The notes beneath the pieces are model-generated. The model did not search any database and was not told the DNA's origin. It saw only the letters and a list, made by a program, of their open reading frames with translations. A stretch of 64,000 nt of DNA from Coleophoma eucalyptorum (Eukaryota; Ascomycota; Leotiomycetes; Helotiales; Dermateaceae). The DNA is taken from NCBI GenBank assembly GCA_026120035.1, contig JALRME010000014.1, positions 372,001 to 436,000 of the forward strand. Direction: 5' to 3'. The position numbers and the translations under genes are program-made. Positions 34,229-45,956 of the stretch are shown piece by piece (the first letter of the stretch is position 1; the number at the start of each line of letters is the position of its first letter).

Positions 34229-37200
34229 GAATGGATTTTGTGTAAAGGGCAGTGGTAAGAGAACTAGAGAAGTATGATTAGCACCTGCTTCCAACAAGGT
34301 CCGATATAGGCGCCCAGAATCAGATCAACAAGAACCAGTGAAAAAAATAGCCATTGGTTGATGGTACAATTGCTTCAAGTACCCAATGGCTAGAGGCGTG
34401 CCACAAAGAACCGCTTGACTAGGGGAAGTGTACTGGTGACTGGTGAAGGGTGCCGAGGTAGCACAGACAACCCCCAAGGTCCCCAGGACTTCCCAAAATT
34501 GGCGGCCCTGGCTGCTGGAGACAGTCTATACTGCCCCTGCTGAGAAGTAATCTGGAAAATATACCAGGTAGGGGGACTGGATGACTAGTTGCGGGATTGC
34601 CAGAATATGGCATGCAGTACGAGCAACGTCAATTCCAGTACTTTACGGTAACCCGGAGTGTCCGATGAGATATGACAACAAGGGTAAGCTGTATCCATTG
34701 CAAAATTTGTCGTACTTACTTTCGGTCATTTATATCCTTTGTCCTTCGACTCGAAGCTTCAGCTGTTGATTCGTTATGTTGCGCTCGTCGTTTCGCTTCT
34801 CTATTACCCGGCCCGTTTTACGAGGCTCAAGACAGGTATTCTCTCGGTCGCACGTCTGGCCAAGAAACAGTCCAACAAATGATTATCCCACTGCGGCAAT
34901 ACTGGAGCCACACCACTGGGGACTACAGCGTTGGATGCTCTGTACAAATCAGAACAACCTTGCCCGTGGAGGCACCGCTTGTTCGTGAGTGAGCAAAGAG
35001 TGGAATCCTTAGGCGCGCGAAGTGGCTGTAGGCTGGCTCTAACAGTTAAGGTAAGGTCGTATGTCGACAATCCGGGAAATGCCAGGGCAGTTTGTTGAAT
35101 GACTATTATTGGTCAGAAAGGTCGCGACTGTGGACTTCTGTTAAGGTACCGAAATCAGGTTCACAGAAACGTGAGATATGTTGACGTGATATGGCCAGGA
35201 CTGTCTCGGACTTGTTTTCCACTTTGTTATCGAAATAACTTTCAATCTGGTCGCAACGAGTCAATTGGCAAGCCCGTATTAGGGTTGTAGCAGTTGAACA
35301 GGTGCAAAGCCAGCAAATAATCTATCTCATAGGGCCTTGATAGGTCAAGATAAACCCTTAATTCCGTTCCCAGTCTGTCTCTACAAAATCCAGGAATTAG
35401 GGTGATGAGGGTCTCGACCAAATTGCTGTAGCGCCAGAGTGGAAAAGGAAGCAAATGATGGTAAATGGGGATTCCACGAGTTCGGTGAGGCAGCGGATCG
35501 GCTGACTTGATACTCTCTGCCTCTGTTTTGGTGTACCGAGCCGGACGAGTGATCGGGAACAGCAAGGTTCAAGAAATTTCCTGGAGGAAATGCCAATTCC
35601 TTTACTCTTTGCCTCCCTGTAAAAGGAGTTGATTGTGGTGCTTCGTCTGATTGGAGGGGTGATCGGGAATAAGCAGCAACTGACTGGCTCCAACTTATTG
35701 GGTCCTGGACACTTAATTGCTTTTGCTTGAGCAAATCCTAGTCATTGCAGGCCGGAGAGATAATGACTGCCAAAGCACCGCAATGAGAAGTATGAATCGT
35801 CGTTATAGAAGTATAGATGTAAGTAGGTAGATGGCTGGCTCAGGAATGAGATTGCGGTATGTGTTTGCAGATTTCAATTGGTGTTTGTGTGTTGAAATAT
35901 GCGTCGTTGCTGATCGGCTCGGGTACGAACGATTCGGCTGTTTGTCGTCTGTCCGTTGTTTCTCGTCTGGGCAGGATTAACAAGGGAGGGAGTCGAAGAA
36001 TATAACAACAATGATGAGCCTCTCTTACCCACTAACAACGGCTTCGATATATTGCACGGAAGCGTGTACTGGAAAATGGCTCGCACATGGGTAGTGATGA
36101 CCCTCATACAAATTGAGCGTTGTACAACGAAGTACTTCCCCTCTCTCTGCTCCTGCGTAAGCCTTATGAGGAGTAGGCACTGAGTTTAGACTCTTGTTTT
36201 GATCCGTTTCCAGGACTTTGGGATATTGGACGATAGCTCAGACTTCGAATAATTAGCGACAACGGGAGCACCGACTCACTCCTCGTATACGCGAAGAAGG
36301 GGAAAGTCTAAAGTTTGGGCCAGAGAGCCTAAAAATTAACGTTGCGCAAATAGACGAAACGGGGGCAAAGTACTGGGAGTATGCTTCTGCCGCATCCAAG
36401 TCTTTTTTTTTTTGACAAGCTTTTGTTTCCCATAGAGCTGAGATTTTTGTCTCCTTTTGAACTGCACAGAAGAGTATCTAAGCTTTAAGGTTTGATCTGA
36501 CAAGATTCATGAACACAGATTCAGATCCACTATATGCCTAGCGCTGGCCAATCGAGAATCTTAGCTGTATCAAGCAAGCAAGATGCCGTACTGCAGAGGT
36601 AACAGGCAAAAACAAAACAGCTCTCGCAAGTTCTTCGACAACCGCCAGCTTTCAAAGGATGCAGGAACAACGCTGTCAATGTGTTGTCAAACTAGAATGG
36701 GATGGCTGGCCGAGTACTCCTCTCTGATGCCCAAATTCAGACCGATCTACAGAAGTGAGCAGTCATTTTCTACCTCAGGTACCGACCTCTAATGCCAAAC
36801 AAGCCTCATCATAATGGGAAGGAGATTTTGTGTGGGCACCACCGAGAAAAAAGAAAGTCAGCCATCGATGCTATCAAACATGAAAGGAAGGGGGCAGCAA
36901 GCACTGGCTTAGCCAAGAGCCAATAATAATGGGAGCTTCGATAGAGGCGTTGCAGCCTTCACGGAATGGATCCCCAGACCAACCAAATTCATGCCACGCT
37001 GTAGTTGTCCTGTCAATGTTGGAACTAGAAGCAGCAATGGAAGGGGATTCGAAACGCTAAACAACCCACAGAGCCTTTTACATTAGTGAGACTGCAGCAG
37101 CATAATGTCTACATACCACTGAGAATCTAGGCTACCACAGTTTAATTTGCTCAGGCCATCACGCATGCTGGGTGCAGGTTGAAAAAAGGATGTGTTCCGA

Positions 37201-37890
37201 CGCTGCTTTGGGGTGGCCGGCTAATAAGCTAAACTGAGATAACCATCATCTAACACTTGAAACTTTAAGCTCCCAGACAGCCATCTGCCGCATCATGGCT
37301 GCCCTCGTATGTTGTTATCAAGCTGAAATCTGAGAGATGGCTAGGACCAGAAACGGTCCTCCCAGGGGTGATGGTCATGAGGCTAGCTACTTTAGTGTTC
37401 TGATTATTTCATATCTAACCAAACTTTCCTTGCCTCGTTCGATCACTGCATCCTGCAGACCCCAAGAATATTCATTAATTTTGAACAAGACCCCGCATAT
37501 CTTCACCTTAGTCGTATTCCGGATCGTCAGCCTTAACAGAGGCGGCCTGCTTTTGTCTTGGTGGCGTACCTCTCCATTGCACGTAGGGTAGCGGCTTGCT
37601 CATGCAATGTTAACAAAACCCCATGAAAATAAGTTGATCCTCGATGATGCTAAAGTCCCTCGCCACGGCAGCTGAACTTGGTATGAGATTTGTCAGACGG
37701 GCTGCACGTCGATATTCCTTGTCAAGTAGGGAGGCCATTCTAGCACTTACGGAGGACAGTTTCTTGAATCTACTTAGAATGAAAACTCTTGACTCCAGCG
37801 CTCTCAGTTGGCTACCTCTCTTCTAGCTACTCAGAAGAGAGCTGCGTGCCCGACTATGGGAAATTATTTTCTTCTTTTTTGTTTCCTTTT

Positions 37891-37900
37891 GGGGGGGGGG
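37891..37900 (+). repeat. G10 homopolymer preceded by a pyrimidine tract
   Basis: A T-rich pyrimidine stretch (about 37866-37890) ends in ten G. Confidence 0.85.
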
Positions 37901-39210
37901 CACGCCAATCTTCGAGCAGACAGGTTTCTGACTTGAAAGGCAGGAAGAGTCGAGCCTTAGACATAGACACAGGGGCTTGCAAGATCCAAGGTTGTGCGCA
38001 TGAATGGCAAGCACCACCTGCCAGTCAAGGGACTAGCATTAGCCCGCGATATGAGAGATGATCTGCGCGACTAACAGCCGCCCTTTCCAACCTGAAATTT
38101 CCCCCACAGGTGGATAGCCAATGAGCAACCGGGCAAGATGGATGGCCACGTGCGGAGCTTGCATCAACAAGTGGGTTTTCTATTGTGTGCTCTGCCAGGA
38201 GTCGCGGCTGGCATTGGCATGTTTGGAGGCGTTCCATTCATCCGCTCGTGCCATCGGCGAATAGCCCTGGGGTGAGTGGGTCCAGATGCCCATTGTACAG
38301 TGTACTCCCACATTCCTTGCTGTAGCCAAGAACGAGGCGCTAAACCCTCGTCTCCTGTCAGTCGGTACGGGCCGCCGGTTCCCCTCTAACTGTGGAGAAA
38401 GTCCAATGGCTCAGGCGAGCAACCAAATAGGTGCAGTGACGCTCGCATGCTGGAAAGCAAAGAATGCTGGAACCTCCGATCCTAGGGCACCTGCTGCAAA
38501 GACCACACCGCCAGCCAGGTCATCCAGATCATGACGCTCTCTTGCGCTCAGGATCTTATCCCATGTGAGGTATCATGACCTCGGCGTAAGGCAAAAGTGT
38601 GGTCGTACAACACCAAGCAGAATCCCTGCCCCTGCGTGAATAGGCTTTCCAGCCCGTTCTGGACTACTTCTGGTTGGCTGCGGAAAGACAAACCGGTTGA
38701 AGGGTGAAGCGATTGGATATGCAGCCAAATTGGCAAACGCGCTCAGAGGTAGTACCGCAGAAACTTCCATGATTTGGTGCACAATCTTGGCCATGGGGGG
38801 CTGCCTGGGCGCAAGCTGTTTCTCTCTGGCTGCATGTACATGCGGCTACAGAACCTAAGAGACAGCTCTCACCGAGATCCGGGCCAGGATGGTCAACAGC
38901 ACAGCCTTCAACCGACATGGCATGGGGATCGGAAATCGGCTCATAGATAAGACGGGGAGGATCGAATCCAACACCACAAGCAACTTGCTGGATCAGCTGC
39001 GAAGGTCAGTTTTTTGAAGGTTGCGGCAGCCAGCAATTGGCTGAAGCCAGGTAGGAAAAGGCCGCCGTCGTTGCGATATGCTGCCAAGGTTATTTGTCGC
39101 AGCTACTGATGCCTACGCCATCTAATCCAGTATAGTACGGTACAGTACAGGGTTACAGTGACGATAAGACAACACGCCGAATGATGCCAGGTATTGGAGA
39201 TCTGGGTACG

Positions 39211-39293
39211 CTACGAAGCTACGAAGCTGTGAGGTACATTGGGGTTAGCGGGCAGTGGAATATTTGAATGGTCAATGGTCAATGGTCTTGCTG
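39211..39293. repeat. Short tandem repeats
   Basis: CTACGAAG occurs twice in a row near 39211-39226, and an AATGGTC unit occurs three times near 39269-39290. Confidence 0.7.
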
Positions 39294-42200
39294 TTCTGCC
39301 ACCCCTTACCGCCCGGATCTTTGTCTGTATGGCAACCCCAGCTTTTCGCTTTCTCTCCCATCTTCACCATAGTTGGTGCTAATGATCACAAGCATCAATG
39401 GTGAAATTATGGCTCTCTACGGGGGGCTGGTCCCTACTATCTAATCCCACCCAAGGCTACTGGTTAATTACGCCAATTCTCGTCGCCGTTATAACCTGAA
39501 AATACCCGACCAATCCATCTTCTGTACGGTCCTCTGGATGTAGAAGCTGACCCGTCCACAGATCCGACTGAAAGATGGCTGGGGCGTCACTGGAACCATG
39601 GACACTGTCGCTCTCCAAGCATGTATTAGGGCGAGGCACGTGTCTCGACGCCTGTGCATTGTTGAATGACATGCCGGCAATAATTAAAAGGACAAAGGAA
39701 ATGAGACCAACAATGCATTCATTATACGGTCACCTACACCACACTGGAACGTTGCCTGCACTGAATTCCAACACAATTTCCAGGTCTAGCAATCAGACGC
39801 CTTTGCTGGTGGTTATGTTTCGTTGGCTAGCCCGTACGAGAGAAAAGAAAGGTAGATATTTGCAGGCCAGTATTGGCCTTGTCGCCGAGTTGCTGAACCC
39901 TAGCCGCCCTGGATTCTCTGCTGAATCGGCCCTTGACGGATGCAATTTGACATAATCTGCACACAGCGCGAAAGACAAGCCATTGTCCTCGTCAGCAAGG
40001 TGAACAATCTTTATTGGTAGTAGCTGCATGCGGGCATCCCGTTTGCCATATCACACGGCTATAGGATCCGGACATGGTGCTTAGAGAGGTCAGGTGCAGC
40101 ATTTGGAACAGGACGATGTGGAAAGTATCGGCTGAAGGTTTGCCAAGACTTCATTGGCCGTACCCATTGTTTGCTGAAGATGGGCTCTGAGACGCCTCCA
40201 TCGTAGCAAACATGGTTGCTACCCTATCCTACCCCAGCGAACATGCTATACACCTCCGTCACCAGGCACCCCGCATTTGGTGATGCCATACTCTGTTGTC
40301 ACTTTTAAAGTTCGATCTTTGTAGTGCCGGCGGCCTTTTAGTGATGGGCGCCGGCGGGCCATAGGCTTTTCGCAGCCTTGTGCTACGATGGCTGTTGAGG
40401 ATTTTGCCTTTCTTCGTCTGACAGTATAGAATGCTTTCCGATGTCGCCGGTGCTCTGGACTCGAAATTGCTCCTCAGCTCCCCTTGTCCCGTTTAGCTTC
40501 TAGCAGATCTAAGGCTGGTAGCACTGTTTCTATAATTAATCATTGCTGCCGGAGTCACTGGTACAACGTCTTTGTGTCTGAGGTACCCAGGTAGATACCA
40601 AATGGACTAGAGAGAAGTCAAAGCTATCAGTGATTACTATGTGCAGGTACATTATTGGAAAGGTCGACTAGCAGGATTTCAGCCGCGCACTATTCTTGTT
40701 CTTGGTCTAACTCTCAATACGGCAAGCTTCAATTGTACCTCAGCTGAATCTTCTGAACACGACAGATTCATCTTTGGTCAATGGGTAGCAAAGAAAATAA
40801 TGAGCCACCCGACGTTGTGACTACGTCCAGGCAGAGGCTTCTTTTAACACGAGGCAGATGACAATCACTGAGTTCCTTAGTTCAAAATTACCATCGCAAC
40901 TCAAGCACTTAGCGTCAACATTTTAAGTCAGTTACAGCTCTTCGGCGACCCCGAAACTCTATTTAAAATGGTATAGAAATGGGAGCTCAGGCCTGGAAAT
41001 GAGGTTTTTGTATACCTATCTGACCTTTGGTGGACGAACATATTCGTCCATGGTACTGGGATATGATGGCGACTGCGGTACCAGTAAGATGAAAGCCATA
41101 ACTTGGAATGCCAAGAAGAGAGTTTGCAGCAGGAGGCCGAAAGCCACTGGAACTTGGTAGATCAGGCTACACTGGAATATCAATTGGAAACACAAGTATG
41201 TACAACTCCAGCAGAGATACCCATTGAAGGCGATAGCGGAGTCTGGAGAGTTCAAAACAATAATCTTTACGAAAGTAGAGCTTCGTAACCGGCCGAGGTA
41301 GTACGTCTACTTCCCAGCTCTGACGATTTGTCTGCCTCACTGCGCCCTAAGCTTCCCTCAATTTGTGGGCGTTGCATCAATCATGTTCCCCTAAGAGGCA
41401 CATTATGCGGCAAAGACAATTGCCATCGCATCGCATCTACGGTCCCAGTGTACCATGAGGGATCACATTTTAGCGCTTTCCAAATGAGGCTTGATGAGCA
41501 GACGGCAGACTTTGAAACCTGAAGGCTTTCTTTAGGGCTTTCTGCAATCTCCTTTCCTCCTCTCTTCCACCTGTCTCTGGTTAGCACTAGACAATTTTGA
41601 GAGTTCTTACCAATGTTGTCAAGAGTGGTGCGAGGTCATGTGTACACTGAAGTTTGGTGTTTCCCTCATGCTGCATTCCACGTAGTGGGAAGTGACATAG
41701 TAATCTCTTTGCTCAAAAGAATCTGTAGAGCAGATGATTTACTCCTGCATGCAACAAACCTATGAGCAGGACGATTATCTTCCGCTCTGCCAGAACGGTA
41801 GTACTGAGTAGACCTCGTGATTACATATTCCAAATCGTATCAAGTCGATTGGGTTTATGTATACGCCCGTTAAAGAGTTCTGTGGTGTAATTGTCTCTAA
41901 TGTGGCATTTCAACCCGCCTCCGATGTTTGTTAGCCTCATTTCTTGGTTCTATGGGCCGTGAATAATACCCTAAGCATGAAATTGGGTTTTAGCATGGGT
42001 GGCCGACAAAAGGAAAGATTCTGGTCATGTTGTTCAGGCATTCATCCCCGCCACCAGAAATTCTTCTCCAACATGACCCAGCATAGTCCTAGAAGTAGGG
42101 CTGCTGTTCTAGTCCTTTGACAATCAACCTTTGCTCCAGTGGCAGTAATGGAGAGGATGGGTGTCGCTTCACATTATTCCCTGAACCATTATGGTTGCTT

Positions 42201-42343
42201 TCGCGGCAGGCCTATAACATTTCTCAAAGTACAGTTTGATGACTTGCACTTACTAACCTCTCTCATGAAGCGTAAATCACTTACGTGAGATCTTTAGATA
42301 AACATTTTGCCTTTCTTCAGCTAGTCTTTGGATCTTGTAAAGG

Positions 42344-42354
42344 CCCCCCCCCCC
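42344..42354 (+). repeat. C11 homopolymer
   Basis: Eleven C in a row in non-coding DNA about 440 bp downstream of the Thr-rich gene's stop. Confidence 0.85.
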
Positions 42355-42795
42355 ACCCATCAGATAGAATATATTCTTGAAAATATCTACATATTAGTAT
42401 TTTCATGTTTATCTTAGAATTGCCACTGGTCGGGTAACACTACGTAGTTATAGAAAACATCAAGGTTGATTAAATTGAGTTTGTTTTGCTTGCTTTGACA
42501 ATACGCCCTTGTATATGTTTTCCATTCCGCTCCTTTTCCATGTAACCTTCACCAATACAACTATCTAAACCCGTGCTTCTCAAATATTGGATTACTGCAT
42601 TTGGAGTGATTATGTATGTCAATGAAGTAAAATGACATGACAAGAAACTTTCCAGCTACAGGCAAATACGGAATTTATTGAGCTACTGAATCGATGACGT
42701 GCAAGAAGAAGTAATTAATTGAAATTATAGTTAATAGGAACAGGAGATAATATGTAGCTCACTGTCAAGTTCCCGGCTACTGATTCCTTCTTAAC

Positions 42796-44969
42796 TTAGA
42801 TAAAGCAAAGACCAAGCAGAAGTGTAACTACCAACAAGCTAGCAACCGATTCCTGAGATCGATTCGCCCTTCCAGTGAACTGAAAAGGCAGCAAAGAATT
42901 AACTGATGAGTTACCAGAAATAACAGTCGACTTCGCCATCACGCTGACAGTTGAAGTAGGACGCATAGTCGTACTCGTCGTCGTCCCTGTCGTAACAGTA
43001 ACAGCACCGGGCTTTACACCCATAACACTAGCAGCCACAGCCGCGAACTGAGATGGTAGGGCCAAAGAATTGCAATAATTGACGAATTGCGCGAACTCTG
43101 GCTGCACATAAGTCTGGAAGGAGAGCATGGGAGCGCCGTCGTGTGCAGCTACGCACGACTGGCAGGATGTGTAGTAGGACTCGAAAGCTGAGCCGGAATT
43201 GCACAATGCTGAGGATTTGCCGACCTTCTGCGCTTCGATGAAGCAGTTGTTGCATTGTGCATAGCACACTGCAGGGACAACGCTGCTGTCGCGCTTGGCA
43301 AGCGAGCGAGGCTTGAGCAGCATCTTGATTGCATTCGCTGTTGGCGTTGCTGCGTAATGACTTAAGCTAGCCTGGGAAGCCCAGTTTCCAGTTGTGATGG
43401 TCGTCAAGACTGAGGCGCCGAGACCACTGATCACATACTCTGTGACGACCACCTGCGAGAAGATATCGTAGCTTAGCCCAAAAGCTTCTGGGTTCAGGTT
43501 GTAGTATCCTTCGACTGGTGGATAGTACGTTGTTGTGTTCCCCGGCCATATCACGTCCTCGAATGCCGGGGCGGGGATGCAGTCTTTTGCATCGCAGCGA
43601 TATTCTTCAGCTAGCGCACTGGCCCAGATGTTACAGTGCTCTGGCTTGGTTGGATTGCAAACGTAGCCAGGAGAACAACCCCACGTCGAGTCATTGCCTG
43701 AGCTTTGTGGGCTAACTGGCGCGGTGTTGCTAGGAGCCGCACATGTTGAAATTGCTGTTTGAATGGACGTGATAGTCTTTGTAATGGACCCGAGGGCTGT
43801 CTGTCCTGGAATTGAGAAGGTGTTAGTGGAGGCATGTATTGAACCAGCCTGAGAAAGAATAATAGTAACGTCATCTAAAGTGGTTGTAATGAGCACTCCA
43901 GAAAGAGAAGTGGTAATCACAGTAGAGCTGGTTAAAGTTGTTAGCACTAAGGCTGTTTCGGTGATGACCTCTTCTAATCCAGTAATGGTGGTGGGTACTA
44001 GTATTGAACTTGTCACGGTGCTTCCTGATTGCAAAAACTTGGTCGTTAGCGTAACTTCTGAAGTGTATGTCAAGCCTGGCTGAGGAATTGTAGTGGGGAC
44101 AATATTTTCAAATGTAGATATTGAAACTGTCGACTCCGTGGTTACCAGCATGACGGATTCTGAGATCTGACGAATCAGTTTATGTTCTCAACCTCTGGAA
44201 AATCAATTGGTAGCTTACTGTAATTGTTGCAGTCTTCACAAAGTATTGCGTGGCAGTCAGAAAAATATCAGTCGTGATGGTTGTGGGTGCCTATCGACAT
44301 GTCAGTCTCTGATAAGCTCTCGCAGCAGAAAATTGCAGCACGCAAAGAAATTCCTCGTACATACAGTAGCCGTGGTATTTGTTGTGAAGATTAGACTAAA
44401 ATCATACAAGTTAGCAATTATGTACAAACAACATCACTGACGTCCGGAATTTGATAATTTGATAATTTCCAAGGGAAATACCAAGTTGTTACTCACAAAT
44501 CAGTATCTGTGATGAAGCTACTAGTGTCAAGAGTGACGGTAGTGGCCTCTATGATGCTCGTGGTAGTATAGACAGTTAAGTACACGTTGGTTGGTATATA
44601 TTCAGTAGTCTACGCTCAGTCAGCGAAAACTTTCCGCGAAACTTCTTCGCATGGAGAAAATATACAGTTAAAAGAGCATCGTTGGTCACTGTTATAGTAC
44701 TTGTGATCTGTTTATATCAGAATAATTCAACCACTAGATTCATATACACACAGTTGACACAAAATTGAAGGGACCCGTTGGACTAAAATGTTAGTGTCCT
44801 ACTCAAATCAAATAACTGAGTATACGTACTACACAGTTTTAGTGCTCACACTGGTCAGAGTATCTGTTGGACAATTTATTGAAGAACTGGTCGTGTTATT
44901 GGGAGCGTGGCATAGCCCATTTGCCACTAGTCCTAGAAGTGCCCATAATTTGCTTCGAAATTCCACCAT
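42796..44969 (-). CDS. Secreted Thr/Ser-rich, probably GPI-anchored cell-surface glycoprotein
   Basis: Starts at ATG 44969 with a signal peptide (MVEFRSKLWALLGLVANGLC), then NTTSSSINCPTDTLTSVSTK. Several small exons between 44970 and 44150, separated by introns of about 50-90 bp, encode more Thr/Val beta-type repeats. The last exon (about 44151-42796) continues with TTITGLEEVITETALVLTT and similar blocks. Next come a Cys-containing segment (WGCSPGYVCNPTKPEHCNIW, CDAKDCIP) and a second Cys domain (CYAQCNNCFIEAQKVGKSSA, then CNSG and SCQSCVAAHDG). The C-terminus has a Ser/Thr stalk, VNSLLPFQFTGRANRSQ and a terminal hydrophobic stretch (VASLLVVTLLLGLCFI), as in GPI-anchor signals. Likely heavily O-mannosylated in the wall. 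It is divergent from the Kelch membrane protein. Exact small-exon edges are not resolved. Confidence 0.8.
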
Positions 44970-45956
44970 GATTCCAATTGATCTCTAACAGATGTCGACT
45001 GGGCGGTAGACTCGATCTTGGTACGCGCAAGAGAAACAGGGAAATTGTTTCTGGAAAGCTTTTATCACCAAACTTGTACAGAAGATGTAAAAGAGAAAGG
45101 AAGACAGATGGAAGGATTTGCGGTATGAGGAGCGGTACCATTGCAGTAGTCAGGACAAAGAAAGGAAATCCTCGGTCCAGGTTCTTGCGCGAAGACAAAG
45201 AGTTGAGTACTTTCAATGATGCAAAGAGATAATAATTGGTCAAGAGGCGAATTATCAGGAGAAATCCAAGCACATCATATTGTCGGCGACTTTTGGCCCG
45301 GGATTTGCGTTGGCAAATTTATATCTTCAAATTAAGCGACTGCATTACAGTTCCGGTGTACTTTTTAGGTTAGTTAGTTGAAGGTGTAGGGTATGCGTCA
45401 CCATCCACTAACGAGATAGTGGTAATGTCTTAATTTGGAGTCTCTGAAATATGTTTGAGGATAGATTTCTCGAGCAAACCCTTCATGAGTCGTGTTTTAT
45501 TGTAATAGCCATCCTTATCGATGCTTTTCCTGAGTTCAATTGAATTTCGACAAAAGAATTGAAGTTCAATCTCAAATCAAGTACGAAAAGTTCTAAATCT
45601 TTAACAAAATGGTCATTTCTGTATTGAATGACAATGCAAGGTAGTAAATAAAGGAGTTGCAGTCTTGCCACACACTATACAAGCCATTTCATTACTCGCA
45701 AGAGGTCAGTCTTGTAACTAGGAAGATGCGAGCTTCGGTCTTTGTTTCCTCAAACCTCTCTCGGCCTGAGATAATAACAGCAACTCCAGAACAAAGAATG
45801 TATCCAGGGGTTAGACAAGATCGCCCCTCCGCATTCCTATTAGAAATTTGTGAGACAGGTTTTACTACCGGGTAAACATACCTCAACACCATGAGATTCA
45901 TTAAGTATTGTCAAGAAGCCTTCACCGTCTTCATTACAATATCTTCAATTTTAAGA
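44970..45956. promoter_or_regulatory. Shared divergent promoter of the surface glycoprotein and Kelch gene
   Basis: 987 bp between the two start codons, AT-rich and without a gene. The Kelch frame is open back to an upstream ATG at 45891, but the signal peptide starts at 45957. Confidence 0.5.

Larger units (their letters stand above)
34229..42795. other. 8.6-kb gene-free upstream region
   Basis: Lies between the start of the regulator (minus) and the 3' end of the Thr-rich surface protein gene (minus). Only scattered frames below about 130 codons occur, none with a recognisable domain. It is not strongly AT-rich, unlike 7.3-8.1 kb, so decay by repeat-induced mutation is not the obvious explanation. 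It holds a G10 run, a C11 run and small tandem repeats near 39211-39293. It could be extended regulatory DNA, a long spliced leader or non-coding transcripts. Confidence 0.55.

Noticed and set aside
39575..39955. 126-codon plus-strand frame within the gene-free region
   Set aside because: No similarity or domain recognised, no supporting splice or leader signals; below what chance can give in 8.6 kb.
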